A DNA stretch of 64,000 bases from Scytonema hofmannii PCC 7110. Lineage in GTDB: Bacteria; Cyanobacteriota; Cyanobacteriia; Cyanobacteriales; Nostocaceae. The translations under genes were made by a program, and so were the position numbers. Below, piece after piece: positions 52,828-61,987 of this stretch (its first letter is position 1; the number at the start of each line of letters is the position of its first letter). The stretch lies in NCBI RefSeq assembly GCF_000346485.2, contig NZ_KQ976354.1, forward strand, positions 6,106,479 through 6,170,478, read 5' to 3'. Under the pieces are notes generated by a model that was not told where the DNA came from, did not search any database, and saw only the letters and a list, made by a program, of their open reading frames with translations.

Positions 52828-53847
52828 CTAAACAAGCAATGGTCTAAATCCGTGTTTTACCGACACCTGACCTATCTGCTCCATTTTCTCTACGGTAATC
52901 CGATTTCGCCCCCAAGAGAAGTTAGTATATAACTTCTCAAATTCCAACAACATTGATTCAGCAAAACAAGCAAACAACTGACGTGCAGGCACATCCATAT
53001 TGACAATTTGCATGATTTTCCAGTCAATATCAAGAGAGTGCTCGACAATACCCCCGTTGAGGACATACACATCAGGATGCTGAATCTTACTTGCTAGATT
53101 TTTTGGATAACCGCCATCAATAAGCAGACAAGGTCGCTTCAGAACAGTGGAGTCAATTTCCACGCCTTTGGGCATACTGGCAACCCAAACGACAATATCA
53201 GCTTGGGGCAATGCTTCTTCCAGGGACATGATTTTTCCACGACCCAGTTCTTCTTGCAGGTTTTGCAATCTCTCGCGATCGCGAGCAATTAGCAGAAGTT
53301 CTCGAACACCGGTTTTTTTATCTAACCACCGACAAACAGCACTGCCAATATCTCCTGTCGCCCCACACACAGCAACAGTCGCCTTCGATAGTTCAATCCC
53401 CAAGCGTAAAGATGCTTGTTCTACCTGTCGGCAAATAATGTACGCTGTGTGAGTATTGCCCGTAGTGAAACGTTCAAACTCCAATTTAATATTGCGGACT
53501 TGTCCAAATTGCTCTAAGTTAAAGTTTTCAAAAATAATTGAGGAAAACCCTCCTAAAGCTGTGATGTTTATGCCGTGCTTTTGAGCGTGAGCCATAGCAT
53601 TGAGGATTTTGCGTGTCGCTGCCTTGATCCGCCGCGATGCCAGCATCTCCGGCAAAAAACAGGATTCTACATACCGCCCTTCAATTTTTTGACCGGTAAC
53701 ACTAGTCACAGTGATATTATCAACGATTTGGGGCGGAGCACTGCACCAAAAATCTAAATCTTGCTCTGCGTATTCAGGGTAGCCTAAGTTTCTAGCTACC
53801 GCTTGCGCGTGTTCCAAACTAGTAAGGTGTCCGATTAGACCAAACAT
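52828..53847 (-). CDS. aar: long-chain acyl-[acyl-carrier-protein] reductase
   Basis: 339 residues, close to the 340 typical of cyanobacterial [23 protein letters not shown] is the diagnostic N-terminus. [20 protein letters not shown] is the NADPH-binding Rossmann motif. The catalytic cysteine is most likely the one in [17 protein letters not shown] near the C-terminus, as in the Synechococcus enzyme. It reduces acyl-ACP to a fatty aldehyde, passed to ADO. It lies directly downstream of ado on the same strand (149 bases apart) and upstream of accA. This pair is the cyanobacterial alkane pathway. All motifs appear intact. Confidence 0.97.
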   Translation of the reverse strand: MFGLIGHLTSLEHAQAVARNLGYPEYAEQDLDFWCSAPPQIVDNITVTSVTGQKIEGRYVESCFLPEMLASRRIKAATRKILNAMAHAQKHGINITALGGFSSIIFENFNLEQFGQVRNIKLEFERFTTGNTHTAYIICRQVEQASLRLGIELSKATVAVCGATGDIGSAVCRWLDKKTGVRELLLIARDRERLQNLQEELGRGKIMSLEEALPQADIVVWVASMPKGVEIDSTVLKRPCLLIDGGYPKNLASKIQHPDVYVLNGGIVEHSLDIDWKIMQIVNMDVPARQLFACFAESMLLEFEKLYTNFSWGRNRITVEKMEQIGQVSVKHGFRPLLV

Positions 53848-53996
53848 GAACTATTGTGTTAGGCGTATCCTTTGTATGGGGAGTTGGGAGTAAGGAGTTG
53901 GGAGTAGGGAGTAGGGAGTAGGGAGTAGGGAATAGGAAGTAGGAATAGTTTAAAGCTATTCAATATGTAATTGCCCATTGCCCACTGCCCCATTCC

Positions 53997-54692
53997 CTAT
54001 GCCCCGGCGATACCGTAAACTGACAGACGCATAATGTCACGGGTTGTAAAACCAATATTACTAAGTGCTCCTCCGTATTGGATCATGAAGTCTTCTACCA
54101 AAGCTTCCTTTTCCATTGCTAGGACACGAGCATCATCTTCTACTTGGTTGAGCATTTTCCAAACAATAGGTAGGTTTTGGCGGTTAGCTGCTTCTAATTC
54201 TGCTTTTGATTGTTCAAAATGTTCTTTTAACCAAACTTCCCCAAAGTTAAGGTGACTGTACTCATCTTTGACGACGCCCTCAGTGATTTTACGAGCAAAT
54301 GGATCGGCAACTGGAATGTAAATGTTGTAAGCTGCGATCGCAAAGCATTCAATAATCAAAGACTGAATGAGCAAGCAAGTTACAACTTTCCCCTCAGCAG
54401 CTGCTGTTTGGAAATTGGAATGCAATCGGGCAAAAAACTCCTTAGCAAATTGCAAATCGGGCGTTACCTGAAGATTGCGTCCACAAGATTCAAAACCTTT
54501 CTTGTGACGGCTTTCCATTTTGGATAGACGAATAAGTTCATCTTTTTGTTCTGGCAGCAGTTCAGCGAGTGCCAAGTAATTTTCGTGGGCTTCTTGTTCC
54601 CCTTCAATTACGATCGCATTAATCCGGCTATATGCGTCCTTGTACACTTCGCTGTGAAAATCAATTTCCGATTGAGCTGCAAGCTGCTGCAT
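53997..54692 (-). CDS. ado: aldehyde-deformylating oxygenase
   Basis: 231 residues from the ATG at 54692, the usual length; AGGAG lies 11 bases upstream, and a longer frame to 54722 exists. Di-iron ligands lie in a ferritin-like four-helix bundle: [38 protein letters not shown]. It converts Cn fatty aldehydes to Cn-1 alkanes plus formate using O2 and electrons. It is the partner of aar. The CIVIEGEQE and KDEY-x2-H motifs are intact. Product hydrocarbons reside in thylakoid and cytoplasmic membranes. Confidence 0.97.
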   Translation of the reverse strand: MQQLAAQSEIDFHSEVYKDAYSRINAIVIEGEQEAHENYLALAELLPEQKDELIRLSKMESRHKKGFESCGRNLQVTPDLQFAKEFFARLHSNFQTAAAEGKVVTCLLIQSLIIECFAIAAYNIYIPVADPFARKITEGVVKDEYSHLNFGEVWLKEHFEQSKAELEAANRQNLPIVWKMLNQVEDDARVLAMEKEALVEDFMIQYGGALSNIGFTTRDIMRLSVYGIAGA

Positions 54693-54980
54693 GGTACTGT
54701 TCACTCCTGTGCTGTGAATCATTTGATACCAACTTCACCAAAGGCTCGGAGAACATATAATTTTCAGTTAACTTTGGCTGAAAACTCATCACCGATAGCT
54801 AATAGCTTTTTGGTAACTGTGGTTTAATTTAACTTAACAAGTCTATATGTTAATAGATTAACCTTTGCTGGCAGCATTATCTCAAGCTCGTCCATAGGAG
54901 AAGTCAGGAATTCAGGAGGAAGGTGGTTTTTCTCACATCCTTTACGTCTTCTGGCTCTGGGCTTTGGTTTTTACCCAACA

Positions 54981-55266
54981 CAAACAATTCCTTGGCAAAT
55001 TACCAAGAAGCTTGGCGACGAGGTAAATTTTTACTGGCATTCGTTAATTCTACTCTAGTCGCGATGGTGTAACAGACGAACAAAGTGCTACATCAGCACT
55101 GGCTGGTTACGCGTTAGCGAGGTTGAAGTTTCAAGGGAAGCAAACCCTGTTACTCATTGTCCTGGCAACTTTGGCGATCCCCTTCCAATTGTTAGTGGTT
55201 CCTGTCTTTCTCGTTTTGAAGTGGGGACACCTCATAAATACGGCTCTTGCGTACTTAACGTGCTAA
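54981..55266 (+). pseudogene. sugar ABC transporter permease (MalG-like) fossil
   Basis: Forward fragments LANYQEAWRRGKFLLAFVNS then TLVAMV reach a stop. The frame then shifts to ATSALAGYALARLKFQGKQT, LLLIVLATLAIPFQLLVVPV and FLVLKWGHLIN. Together these match the N-terminal third of carbohydrate ABC permeases of the MalG type, including the start of the inner-membrane helices. About 60 percent of the gene, including the EAA loop, is missing. The break at about 55240 coincides with the left side of the ISL3-type transposase fossil, which suggests the insertion destroyed the gene. Confidence 0.75.
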
Positions 55267-55306
55267 AATATTAGAATATTCATTCAGCATTTAAGTAAAA
55301 TTAATT

Positions 55307-56140
55307 ATGAAAAGAGTCCTTACTCAACTATTAAATTTGTCTGATGTAGTGGTAGAATCAAGTCTACAAGAGGGTTCGAGCTTATTTTTATCAGTAAGTA
55401 AAAAGACGAAAAGCGCAATATGTCCGCAGTGCGGTAAGAAGTCAGAACATTTACACCAAAATCAAAGTTACTTAGTAAAAGATTTACCGATGGGGGATAA
55501 AGAAGTAATATTAAATGTAAATAGACGAAGATTTAAATGTAAAAAGTCCCGAAAAACGTTTAACGAAAATCTTGATTTTGTAGGAGCGAGAAAGACATAT
55601 ACGCATCGATACGCGGAAAATATTGTTAAACAACTTATTAGTAGTAATGTCAGTAATGTGGCGGAAAATAATGGATTAACCGATGAAGAGTCAAGGTGAA
55701 TGCTTGAAGATGTAGCTAAAAATATATTACCAATAAACCTAAACAATTTGAGAAGGTTAGGAATCGATGAAATAAGTTTAGTAAAAGGGCAAGGAAAATT
55801 TATTGTTGTACTCTGAGTTGCAGATTCAGGGAGATTAATAGGGTTAGTAAAAGAAAGATAGATAAAGTAATATGAAAAAGTGGGGAGAAGAAGTTTTAGA
55901 ACGGATAGAAGAAGAAAGGTCTGGATCTGACCGGAAATTATAAAAATTTAATTAATAAGATTTGCCCAAACGCTGTCATTACGGTCGATAGGTTCCATCT
56001 TCGCAAAATAATACATGAAGAATTAAACCAAGCTAGAATAACAGAAAAGAAAACAGCATTAGAGTTAAACGTTGAGGATAGGGAAAAAATTTTTGATAGC
56101 TTAAAAGGTAATAAATTTACAATTTTAAAAGCAGAAGATA
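55307..56140 (+). pseudogene. ISL3-family transposase, degenerate
   Basis: The N-terminal zinc-finger motif CPQCGKKSEHLHQNQ and VNRRRFKCKKSRKTF is the ISL3 signature. GIDEISLVKGQGKFIVVL carries the first DDE aspartate. NAVITVDRFHLRKIIHEELN has the second. The frame is broken by in-frame stops (TGA after ...DEESR at 55697, another near 55814, several TAG/TAA around 55860-55935) and it stops abruptly after LKAEDK, so the C-terminal third is absent. It cannot be active. Confidence 0.8.
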
Positions 56141-57901
56141 AGTTGACGACGCATTGTCCCCTCAAAAAAGACGGAACCCTCAAGCCCCTTGTTTTAAAAA
56201 CAAAGAAAATCACAACTTTGTTTAAACCAAGAGATTTTCTAGTGTATTCTGCTAGCTTTTTTCCAGAGGCTGCATCAGAAGGAATAGTCCGAAAGAAAAC
56301 ACTGCTACTTAAAAATGGATTGGTACTGGTGGGAGAAATTACGGCTAGTTTAGCTTGTTCGTATTCAGGTAATGCCGCGTTGGTAACATCACTAGAGGTA
56401 TGTCCAATAACTCCTAACACAGAGGAGTTCTTAACCAGTTCCCGCGCTATTTGTTTAGCTTTATCGGGCTTGTTATCATCGTTAGCCAGAACGATTTCTA
56501 GTAATCGACCATTTGATCCCCCTATTTCATTGAACTGATTTTGTGCCTGCGCCACTCCTCGCAATATTTCTTGAGCTTGATCTATATTGTTTGCTGGCAC
56601 AACTACTGCTAATCTTAAAGAAGAGTTTTGCTGCTGACGAGCTCGCGCATTATTGTAGTAAATTAGCACTTCTGGATCGGAGCGATTTGCTGCTACGGCT
56701 GTTTTAAAGAGTTTAGCAGCTTCAGAGTATTTACCTTGTTGAAAAGCTTTAATACCTTCCTCGCGAGCAGTGTTTTGAATACTAGGAAAGAAGGTTCGCT
56801 CACCGTGACTTATCTTTGTTTGATCTAATGCACAGCGAGTAACAAATGACTTCACTTGACCTACTGGACAAGGGACTGACAACCAAGAATAAACACCAAA
56901 ACTAACAAGGGTAGCTCCTAATATCACTCCCATACTGGCAAACACAATTCGCCTCCGCCAAGATGGAGTCATAGAAGTGATACTTGCAGCTTGGGTACTT
57001 TGGTTAGCTAATACTTGACCAGTACCACGGTTTATTTCTAATCTTGAGTAAGCTAATACTTGATCGGCACCAGAGTTTATTTCTAATCTTTCAACCTCTG
57101 TCAGTTTCTCCCGTGCTTGAGTGTTACTTGGGTCAATTTCCAAAATCTGACGAAACTGTACCTTTGCCCGTGTTAATTCTTGTTGAGAGAACAATATTTG
57201 TCCGTAAGTTTGCCTGGTATACAACAGTTCGTCTTTGGAACGGACTGGATCGAACTGCTAAGCTCGTGCGAATAATTCTATGGCTTGGTCGTATTGGTTT
57301 GCGATCGCATATCGTTTTGCCAAAGCCCTTAACGTACTAAAATGATTGGGGTTAATTTGTAAAATCTGCTCGTAAGTAATCACAGTGTTCTGTATGTCAC
57401 CTTGTTGCTGAAATTCCTCTGCTTGTTGTAACAGAGGCAAAACTTTTTGTGGTTCTAGTTTCTCCAATTCCCGTATCGCTTCCCGTAGTGGATGCTTTTT
57501 CAGCAACCAACGACGAACTAATTCAACTTTCACCCTACGTCCGGTGTCATCTAAAAACTTATTTTCATTTCTGGGTTTTCACGTAGTGCAGCATCATAGT
57601 CGTCTACTAGCAGCACTAAGTATTTATCTTTTTTCCCAAGCAATCGCAGTATCTGACGCAAATTATCCTTCGTTGTTAGCTCGGTTTCCAGCTGGTTCTC
57701 AATCTCAGCCTGCAATTGAGGCTCGCTCTCCAGAGAATCCCTTGTATTGCTTAGAACTTCTCTCCAAAAGCCAGAGGCTGTGAAGGGATCGATACTCAGG
57801 CAACTAAAAAGAACAATGACAGCCTGAGAGATATCTTGTTCATTTTCTTTCCAAACTTGAGGTGAAGCTATTTTTGCCAAAAAGGAGGACTGAACATACA
57901 A
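56141..57901 (-). pseudogene. broken STAND-type gene with TPR and ABC receptor domain
   Basis: Reading leftward from 57901: an ATPase fragment (KKDKYLVLLVDDYDAAL), then a frameshift into FLDDTGRRVKVELVRRWLLK. TPR units follow (NTVITYEQILQINPNHFSTL). An in-frame TAG lies at 57258-57260 (...LFARA, stop, QFDPVRSKDELLY...). Next come more TPR, a membrane helix (IVFASMGVILGATLVSFGVY) and a periplasmic-binding fold (LRLAVVVPANNIDQAQEILR, VLGVIGHTSSDVTNAALPEY). Similarity ends near GLNKVVIFF, and the frame then runs antisense into the transposase fossil. The family is a cyanobacterial NTPase-TPR-substrate-binding fusion. At least a frameshift, an internal deletion, a nonsense codon and an IS truncation are present. 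Confidence 0.75.
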
Positions 57902-57992
57902 GAGGGTGTAGCAAATTTGCTAGCTCACTTCCATTCCTGCCATATGTCTGGTAAAAAAACATAAATATTCCTGTTTCTAATGTAGCTTAGTT

Positions 57993-58220
57993 TTATACGT
58001 GATAGGCAGTAATAACAATACTTCTATCAGAACTGTAGATAGATTCAACCCTTGGATAAGTGTCGTGTGACCACCATACTTTTACCCTGCTAGCTTGGGC
58101 GGGCGCGCTTCCTACTTCGTAGTATCCAGCGTTAATCATCCTTTTTTCAAATTCACCAGATGGTAATATTTTAGTAGTAAACGCTGATAATCCTTGTATC
58201 CTGTGCTTATCAAGCGTCAT
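57993..58220 (-). CDS. small protein of unknown function (second gene of a pair)
   Basis: 75 residues from the ATG at 58220, preceded by AAGG at 5 bases. It overlaps the upstream gene's stop by 11 bases, a typical coupled arrangement. The protein begins MTLDKHRIQGLSAFTTKILP and ends VKVWWSHDTYPRVESIYSSD RSIVITAYHV. The end is a beta-rich pattern faintly like DUF4258. Not recognised. Together with 58210-58494 it may be a two-component accessory module. Confidence 0.55.
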   Translation of the reverse strand: MTLDKHRIQGLSAFTTKILPSGEFEKRMINAGYYEVGSAPAQASRVKVWWSHDTYPRVESIYSSDRSIVITAYHV

Positions 58221-58494
58221 AGCTACCTTGATACGTCGTAAATATTCGATATCCAAGTAGCACTAGTGCAATGCCTGTAGAATCATGAATTTTACCAGGA
58301 TATTTGTAAGGGTTATCATCAGGTATTGCACCACCAATTCTTATGCTGAAGTATGGACACCAAAAATAAAATCCTGGTAGCAACAAATCCATACTGTAGG
58401 CGATCGCTCTTAGTTTTTCTTGTTTTTTGGTGAGTTTTGTTTCTGTAGAAAGGTTAATCATTTTTAAATCTCCAAATTTCGGGTTGTCAGCCAT
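58210..58494 (-). CDS. small protein of unknown function (first gene of a pair)
   Basis: 94 residues from the ATG at 58494 (start MADNPKFGDLKMINLSTETK). The middle contains a hydrophobic AIAYSMDLLLPGFYFWCPYF and the end IALVLLGYRIFTTYQGSYDA. It is possibly membrane-associated with one or two short helices. No family recognised. It overlaps the next gene by 11 bases and shares its orientation. Confidence 0.55.
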   Translation of the reverse strand: MADNPKFGDLKMINLSTETKLTKKQEKLRAIAYSMDLLLPGFYFWCPYFSIRIGGAIPDDNPYKYPGKIHDSTGIALVLLGYRIFTTYQGSYDA

Positions 58495-58582
58495 TTTTCT
58501 TATAAAGAGCAAGAAAGTCAGTAAGTTCGTCAGGACAAACCATTGAACGTCTCCGAAAATTAATTATGCGTTACCTGAAACC

Positions 58583-58612
58583 CGTAGAGACGCGATTAAT
58601 CGCGTCTCTACG
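58583..58612. repeat. 30-bp perfect palindrome
   Basis: CGTAGAGACGCGATT and its exact complement, with no loop. Similar CGCGTCTCTAC pieces occur near 48335-48350 (ACGCGTCTCTACAAC). Probably a dispersed cyanobacterial repeat rather than a terminator. Confidence 0.85.
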
Positions 58613-58667
58613 TCATTTCTTTTAACAGCAATCTCCTCGTCTTCCCTCTTTCATTCTGCACCGATTC

Positions 58668-59699
58668 CTAATTTGTTTCCTGAATTTGCAAGCGGATAGT
58701 CCGTTCAGCTGGTCCCCCAAGGTGTAATTCCATCACTTCACTCCCAAGAGGTTCCAAACACTCAAGCAGCGATCGCAAATGGGGTGTACTAGCACCCGTA
58801 TCTACGTAAAGGCGGTCTGCTAAGCTACCAATTCGCTTCCAACTCATATATAACTTACCAATCATTTGTTCGAGTTGAGAAGCTTGATTAACCAAATCCG
58901 CCGCGACATTCAAACAACCAACTCTTTGAGCTTCTATAAGTGCTGTTTCAATGTCAATTTCTTCAGAAGTCAGCGCTTGGACTTGGGCAGCTGCTTTTAA
59001 ATATTTTGCCAGGTTACGGGCTTCTGTCGTAGCTTGCTTGATAGTATCTAAATCGGGATTTTGTGCTATTTCCCTCTGTATCGCTGCTTGGTGGGATTCT
59101 GGTAGTTTCTCCATTTCCTTAACCAAAGGCGCAATATAACGGGGAGGAAGAGCATTTTCTGCTGCTTTGGTTTTCACAGGTTCGGGTAACAAATCGGAAG
59201 ACATGGCTGTCCATTCATCAGTTAGTTGACGAACCTCCCGCCTCGTGATTTTATCCCCATTTTGTGCTGCTTCCGTCACCATCTGTTGAACTTCTGGGGC
59301 TGCTTTAGCAGTTTCTACAAACGCCCGTTTGCTAAAGTTATTGATCGCCCCTGGGTCTAGTTTTCCTTCTTCTAAAAGGGTATCAGCACTATTGGCTAGT
59401 TGGATTAAAGCATAAGCTTGGCTTTTGCTGATATCTCGTTCTTTCAACCATTTTAAAAAACCAGAACCCCTTCCTTCACCGTCTTTCTTCTCGCGATCGC
59501 GGACAGCCCGTAAAATTCGCCCCCGCCAAATGTCCGTTTGCAGGTCAAAACGGTTACACACTTGCAAAGCCACTTCCACCTGCTGAAGAAATTCCATTTC
59601 GGGAATTTCCTCATCGTCTGGATTTGGCAATTGAAAGTCAAAATCAGCTGGCTGCTGCAGAAGCGCAGCCAAGTCATTTATGGAGTCGTTATATTGCAC
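58668..59699 (-). CDS. conserved cyanobacterial hypothetical protein
   Basis: 343 residues from a GTG. The central part has a HTH/KfrA-like flavour: VCNRFDLQTDIWRGRILRAV, FLKWLKERDISKSQAYALIQ (a sigma-like HTH) and ITRREVRQLTDEW. The C-terminal half is long and helical (LPPRYIAPLVKEMEKLPESH, EEIDIETALIEAQRVGCLNV). DNA binding is plausible because ISKSQAYALIQLANSADTL resembles a ParB/plasmid-partition HTH. No partition partner is adjacent. It is conserved among cyanobacteria by recollection, function unknown. Confidence 0.7.
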   Translation of the reverse strand: MQYNDSINDLAALLQQPADFDFQLPNPDDEEIPEMEFLQQVEVALQVCNRFDLQTDIWRGRILRAVRDREKKDGEGRGSGFLKWLKERDISKSQAYALIQLANSADTLLEEGKLDPGAINNFSKRAFVETAKAAPEVQQMVTEAAQNGDKITRREVRQLTDEWTAMSSDLLPEPVKTKAAENALPPRYIAPLVKEMEKLPESHQAAIQREIAQNPDLDTIKQATTEARNLAKYLKAAAQVQALTSEEIDIETALIEAQRVGCLNVAADLVNQASQLEQMIGKLYMSWKRIGSLADRLYVDTGASTPHLRSLLECLEPLGSEVMELHLGGPAERTIRLQIQETN

Positions 59700-59852
59700 G
59701 ATACATAAGTCATTATTCTATGCGCGGTTTATTATACACATTCTGTGGAGACAGATCGTCTACCGTATTCATATATTATTTTTTATACTGAATATTTCAG
59801 TAATATCTTGTGGAACTATTTCAGCAAAGTCTTGTGAGACGGGCAAGGATGC

Positions 59853-60087
59853 CCTATAGAATTTCCTCATCTATTTCATCTTCCTCAGTCGTATCACCTT
59901 CAACGATATTTATAGCTTGCATAACCTGTCGAACCACCTTTGGATGTAGAACTTTTCCGGAATGAAAAGGAATCACAACTCTTATTTCTTCTCGGCGATA
60001 AACTCTATGACAACATTACTTCTAATCTGGGTAAAGCCAACATCCAATAGAAGTTTTTCAGCTTCCTTAGCTGTCAGTCAAGGGAAG
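59853..60087 (-). pseudogene. HicA toxin, frameshifted
   Basis: The reverse strand directly after hicB encodes pieces of a HicA-type dsRNA-binding toxin: KEAEKLLLDVGFTQIRS, then after a frame change CHRVYRREEIRVVIPFHSGK, then VLHPKVVRQVMQAINIVEGD. The conserved catalytic G-S-H-R/H part is represented by CHRVYRR, but the initial lysine/serine segment is altered. A second disruption lies near the original start, where LPLT is followed by extra bases and a TAA. The toxin cannot be produced as one chain. Confidence 0.7.
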
Positions 60088-60088
60088 T

Positions 60089-60313
60089 CTAGGCAACTTG
60101 TACCTCCAAAGTCATTGTTAATATTTGCTTGCTAAGAAGCGCCTGTTTCTCTGAATTTGATAAAGTTTCTATGTATAGTTCAACTGCTTCTTTGATATTT
60201 GCTTGTACTTCTTCTAAAGAATCTCCTTGAGATTGACAACCAGGAAGTTCAGGACAATAAGCATAATATCCATATTCATCTTTTTCGATAATAACGCTGA
60301 CTTGATACGGCAT
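60089..60313 (-). CDS. hicB: HicB-like antitoxin
   Basis: 74 residues; AAGGAG 9 bases before the ATG. MPYQVSVIIEKDEYGYYAYC and PELPGCQSQGDSLEEVQANI are the HicB beta-strand core (Y-A-x-x-P-E-L-P-G-C-x-S-x-G-x-x-x-E-A/E), followed by a helical end. It would neutralise HicA by covering its active site and may repress its own promoter. Its toxin gene downstream is frameshifted, so it is an orphan antitoxin. Confidence 0.88.
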   Translation of the reverse strand: MPYQVSVIIEKDEYGYYAYCPELPGCQSQGDSLEEVQANIKEAVELYIETLSNSEKQALLSKQILTMTLEVQVA

Positions 60314-60366
60314 ATTAATTATCTCCTTATTTCAAAAGAAAATTCTTATTGATTAGATCGTAAGTC

Positions 60367-61953
60367 TTACCGGACTTCCATTTTAAACCCCCTTGCTAGT
60401 TCTCGCAATGCGGCTTTTTGAACATTTGAATCATCAGAACCAGCGCAATCTTTCAGGATATTCAAGATATCGGGGTCATTTTTAAATCCCCGTGCTAATT
60501 CTCGTAATGCGACTTTTTGAACGTTTGAATCATTAGTTTTAGCGCAATCTTTGAGGATAGTTAAGGTATCGGGGTCATTTTTAAACCCTCGTGCTAATTC
60601 TTGCAATGCGACTGCTCGCACATCTGAGTCATCATTTTTAGCACTCGCTTTGAGGATGGTTAAAGTATCGGGGTCATCTTTGAATCCCCGTGCTAATTCT
60701 CGCAATGCGACTACTCGTATCTTCCAATCATCAGCAGTAGCATTAGTTTTGAGGATAATTAAAGTATCGGGGTCATCTTTATACACCCGTGCTAATTCTT
60801 GCACCGCCTCTGCTCGCATATCCAAACTACCATTACTAGTAGCACAAGCTTTAAGCCAGGATAAAGTTTGGGGATCGTCTTTGTAGGTATGCGCTAGTTT
60901 TTGGAATGCGATCGCTCGCACGTCGAGATCGCGATCGGTGGTGGCGCGAGTTTTCAGCCAGGATAAAGTTTGGGGATCGTCTTTAAACGTATGGGCTAAT
61001 TCTCGTAATGCGACTGCTCGTATTCTCCAAGTATCATTAATAGCGACATTCTTGAGAATGCTTAAAGTATCGGGGTCATCTTTGAAGCTCCGTGCTAATT
61101 CTTGCACCGCCTCTGCTCGCACATCCAACTCTTTATCATCAGTAGCAGCAGTTTTGAGGATAGTTAAAGTATCGGGATCGTGTTTGAATTCACGTGCTAA
61201 TTCTCGCAATGCTGTTGCTCGTACCTTCCAATTATCAGCACTGACATTAGCTTTGAGGATAGTTAATGTATTGAGGTCATCTTTGAATCCACGTGCTAAT
61301 TCTTGTAATGCTACTGTTCGTACCCTCCAATCATCAGCATTAACAGCAATTTTCAGGATAATTAATGTTTCGGAATCGTGTTTGAACCCTCGTGCTAATT
61401 CTCGCAATGCTGCAGCTTGCACTTCCAAATCATTAGCCCTAGCGCAATCTTTAAGCCAGGGTAAGGTTTGGGGATCGTCTTTATAACTATGTGCGATCGC
61501 TTGAATTGCTGTTGCTCGGACATCCGAATCATCATTATTAATAGCACTTGCTTTGAACCAAGGTAAGGTCTCTGGATCGTCCTTGAAACCCTGTGCGATC
61601 GCTTGTACTGCGGCGGCGCGTACCCGCCAGTCAGCAGTTGTGGCGCAAGTTTTGAGCCAAAGTAAAGTATTGCGATCGCTCCAAGTGGTAGCAACAGCTG
61701 CAACTGCTTTGGTACGAATTTGATAAACTAGCTCAGCTTCATCGTCTGCTGACTCGTAATAGTACCAGAGGTCATATTGAGTTAAACGTTTTACCTCATT
61801 CAATAATTGATTAGCCGTAGATGCAATAGCCGAACGGTTTCTGACTTCCCCAAGACAATCCGCTGCTAAAAAAATGTTAGTATATTTTTCTTCTTCACCA
61901 TCTTTATGCATCAGGTAATCAATAATCTCGCCAGCAAACTGTGGCTCAATCAT
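60367..61953 (-). CDS. HEAT-repeat protein, 5'-truncated (NACHT-HEAT family)
   Basis: 528 residues if started at the ATG at 61953. About 15 HEAT repeats of 30-31 residues (VRAAAVQAIAQGFKDDPETL, ALRELARGFKHDSETLIILK) cover residues about 90 to the end. The N-terminal part, MIEPQFAGEIIDYLMHKDGE then AADCLGEVRNRSAIA, resembles the linker of cyanobacterial NACHT-HEAT proteins, so the NTPase half should precede it. Instead the frame runs into DNA that codes for another NACHT gene on the opposite strand (from about 61970). The frame remains open to 62091 but that extra sequence is antisense noise. It is probably a gene truncated by rearrangement that could still make a HEAT-only protein. Confidence 0.7.
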   Translation of the reverse strand: MIEPQFAGEIIDYLMHKDGEEEKYTNIFLAADCLGEVRNRSAIASTANQLLNEVKRLTQYDLWYYYESADDEAELVYQIRTKAVAAVATTWSDRNTLLWLKTCATTADWRVRAAAVQAIAQGFKDDPETLPWFKASAINNDDSDVRATAIQAIAHSYKDDPQTLPWLKDCARANDLEVQAAALRELARGFKHDSETLIILKIAVNADDWRVRTVALQELARGFKDDLNTLTILKANVSADNWKVRATALRELAREFKHDPDTLTILKTAATDDKELDVRAEAVQELARSFKDDPDTLSILKNVAINDTWRIRAVALRELAHTFKDDPQTLSWLKTRATTDRDLDVRAIAFQKLAHTYKDDPQTLSWLKACATSNGSLDMRAEAVQELARVYKDDPDTLIILKTNATADDWKIRVVALRELARGFKDDPDTLTILKASAKNDDSDVRAVALQELARGFKNDPDTLTILKDCAKTNDSNVQKVALRELARGFKNDPDILNILKDCAGSDDSNVQKAALRELARGFKMEVR

Positions 61954-61987
61954 TCCTACAATCAGCCAAGGAAAATGCTTAATTTTA

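Noticed and set aside
55938-56140. C-terminal 67 residues of the broken receptor gene's open frame
   Set aside because: They are antisense to the transposase fossil and share no similarity with the receptor family.
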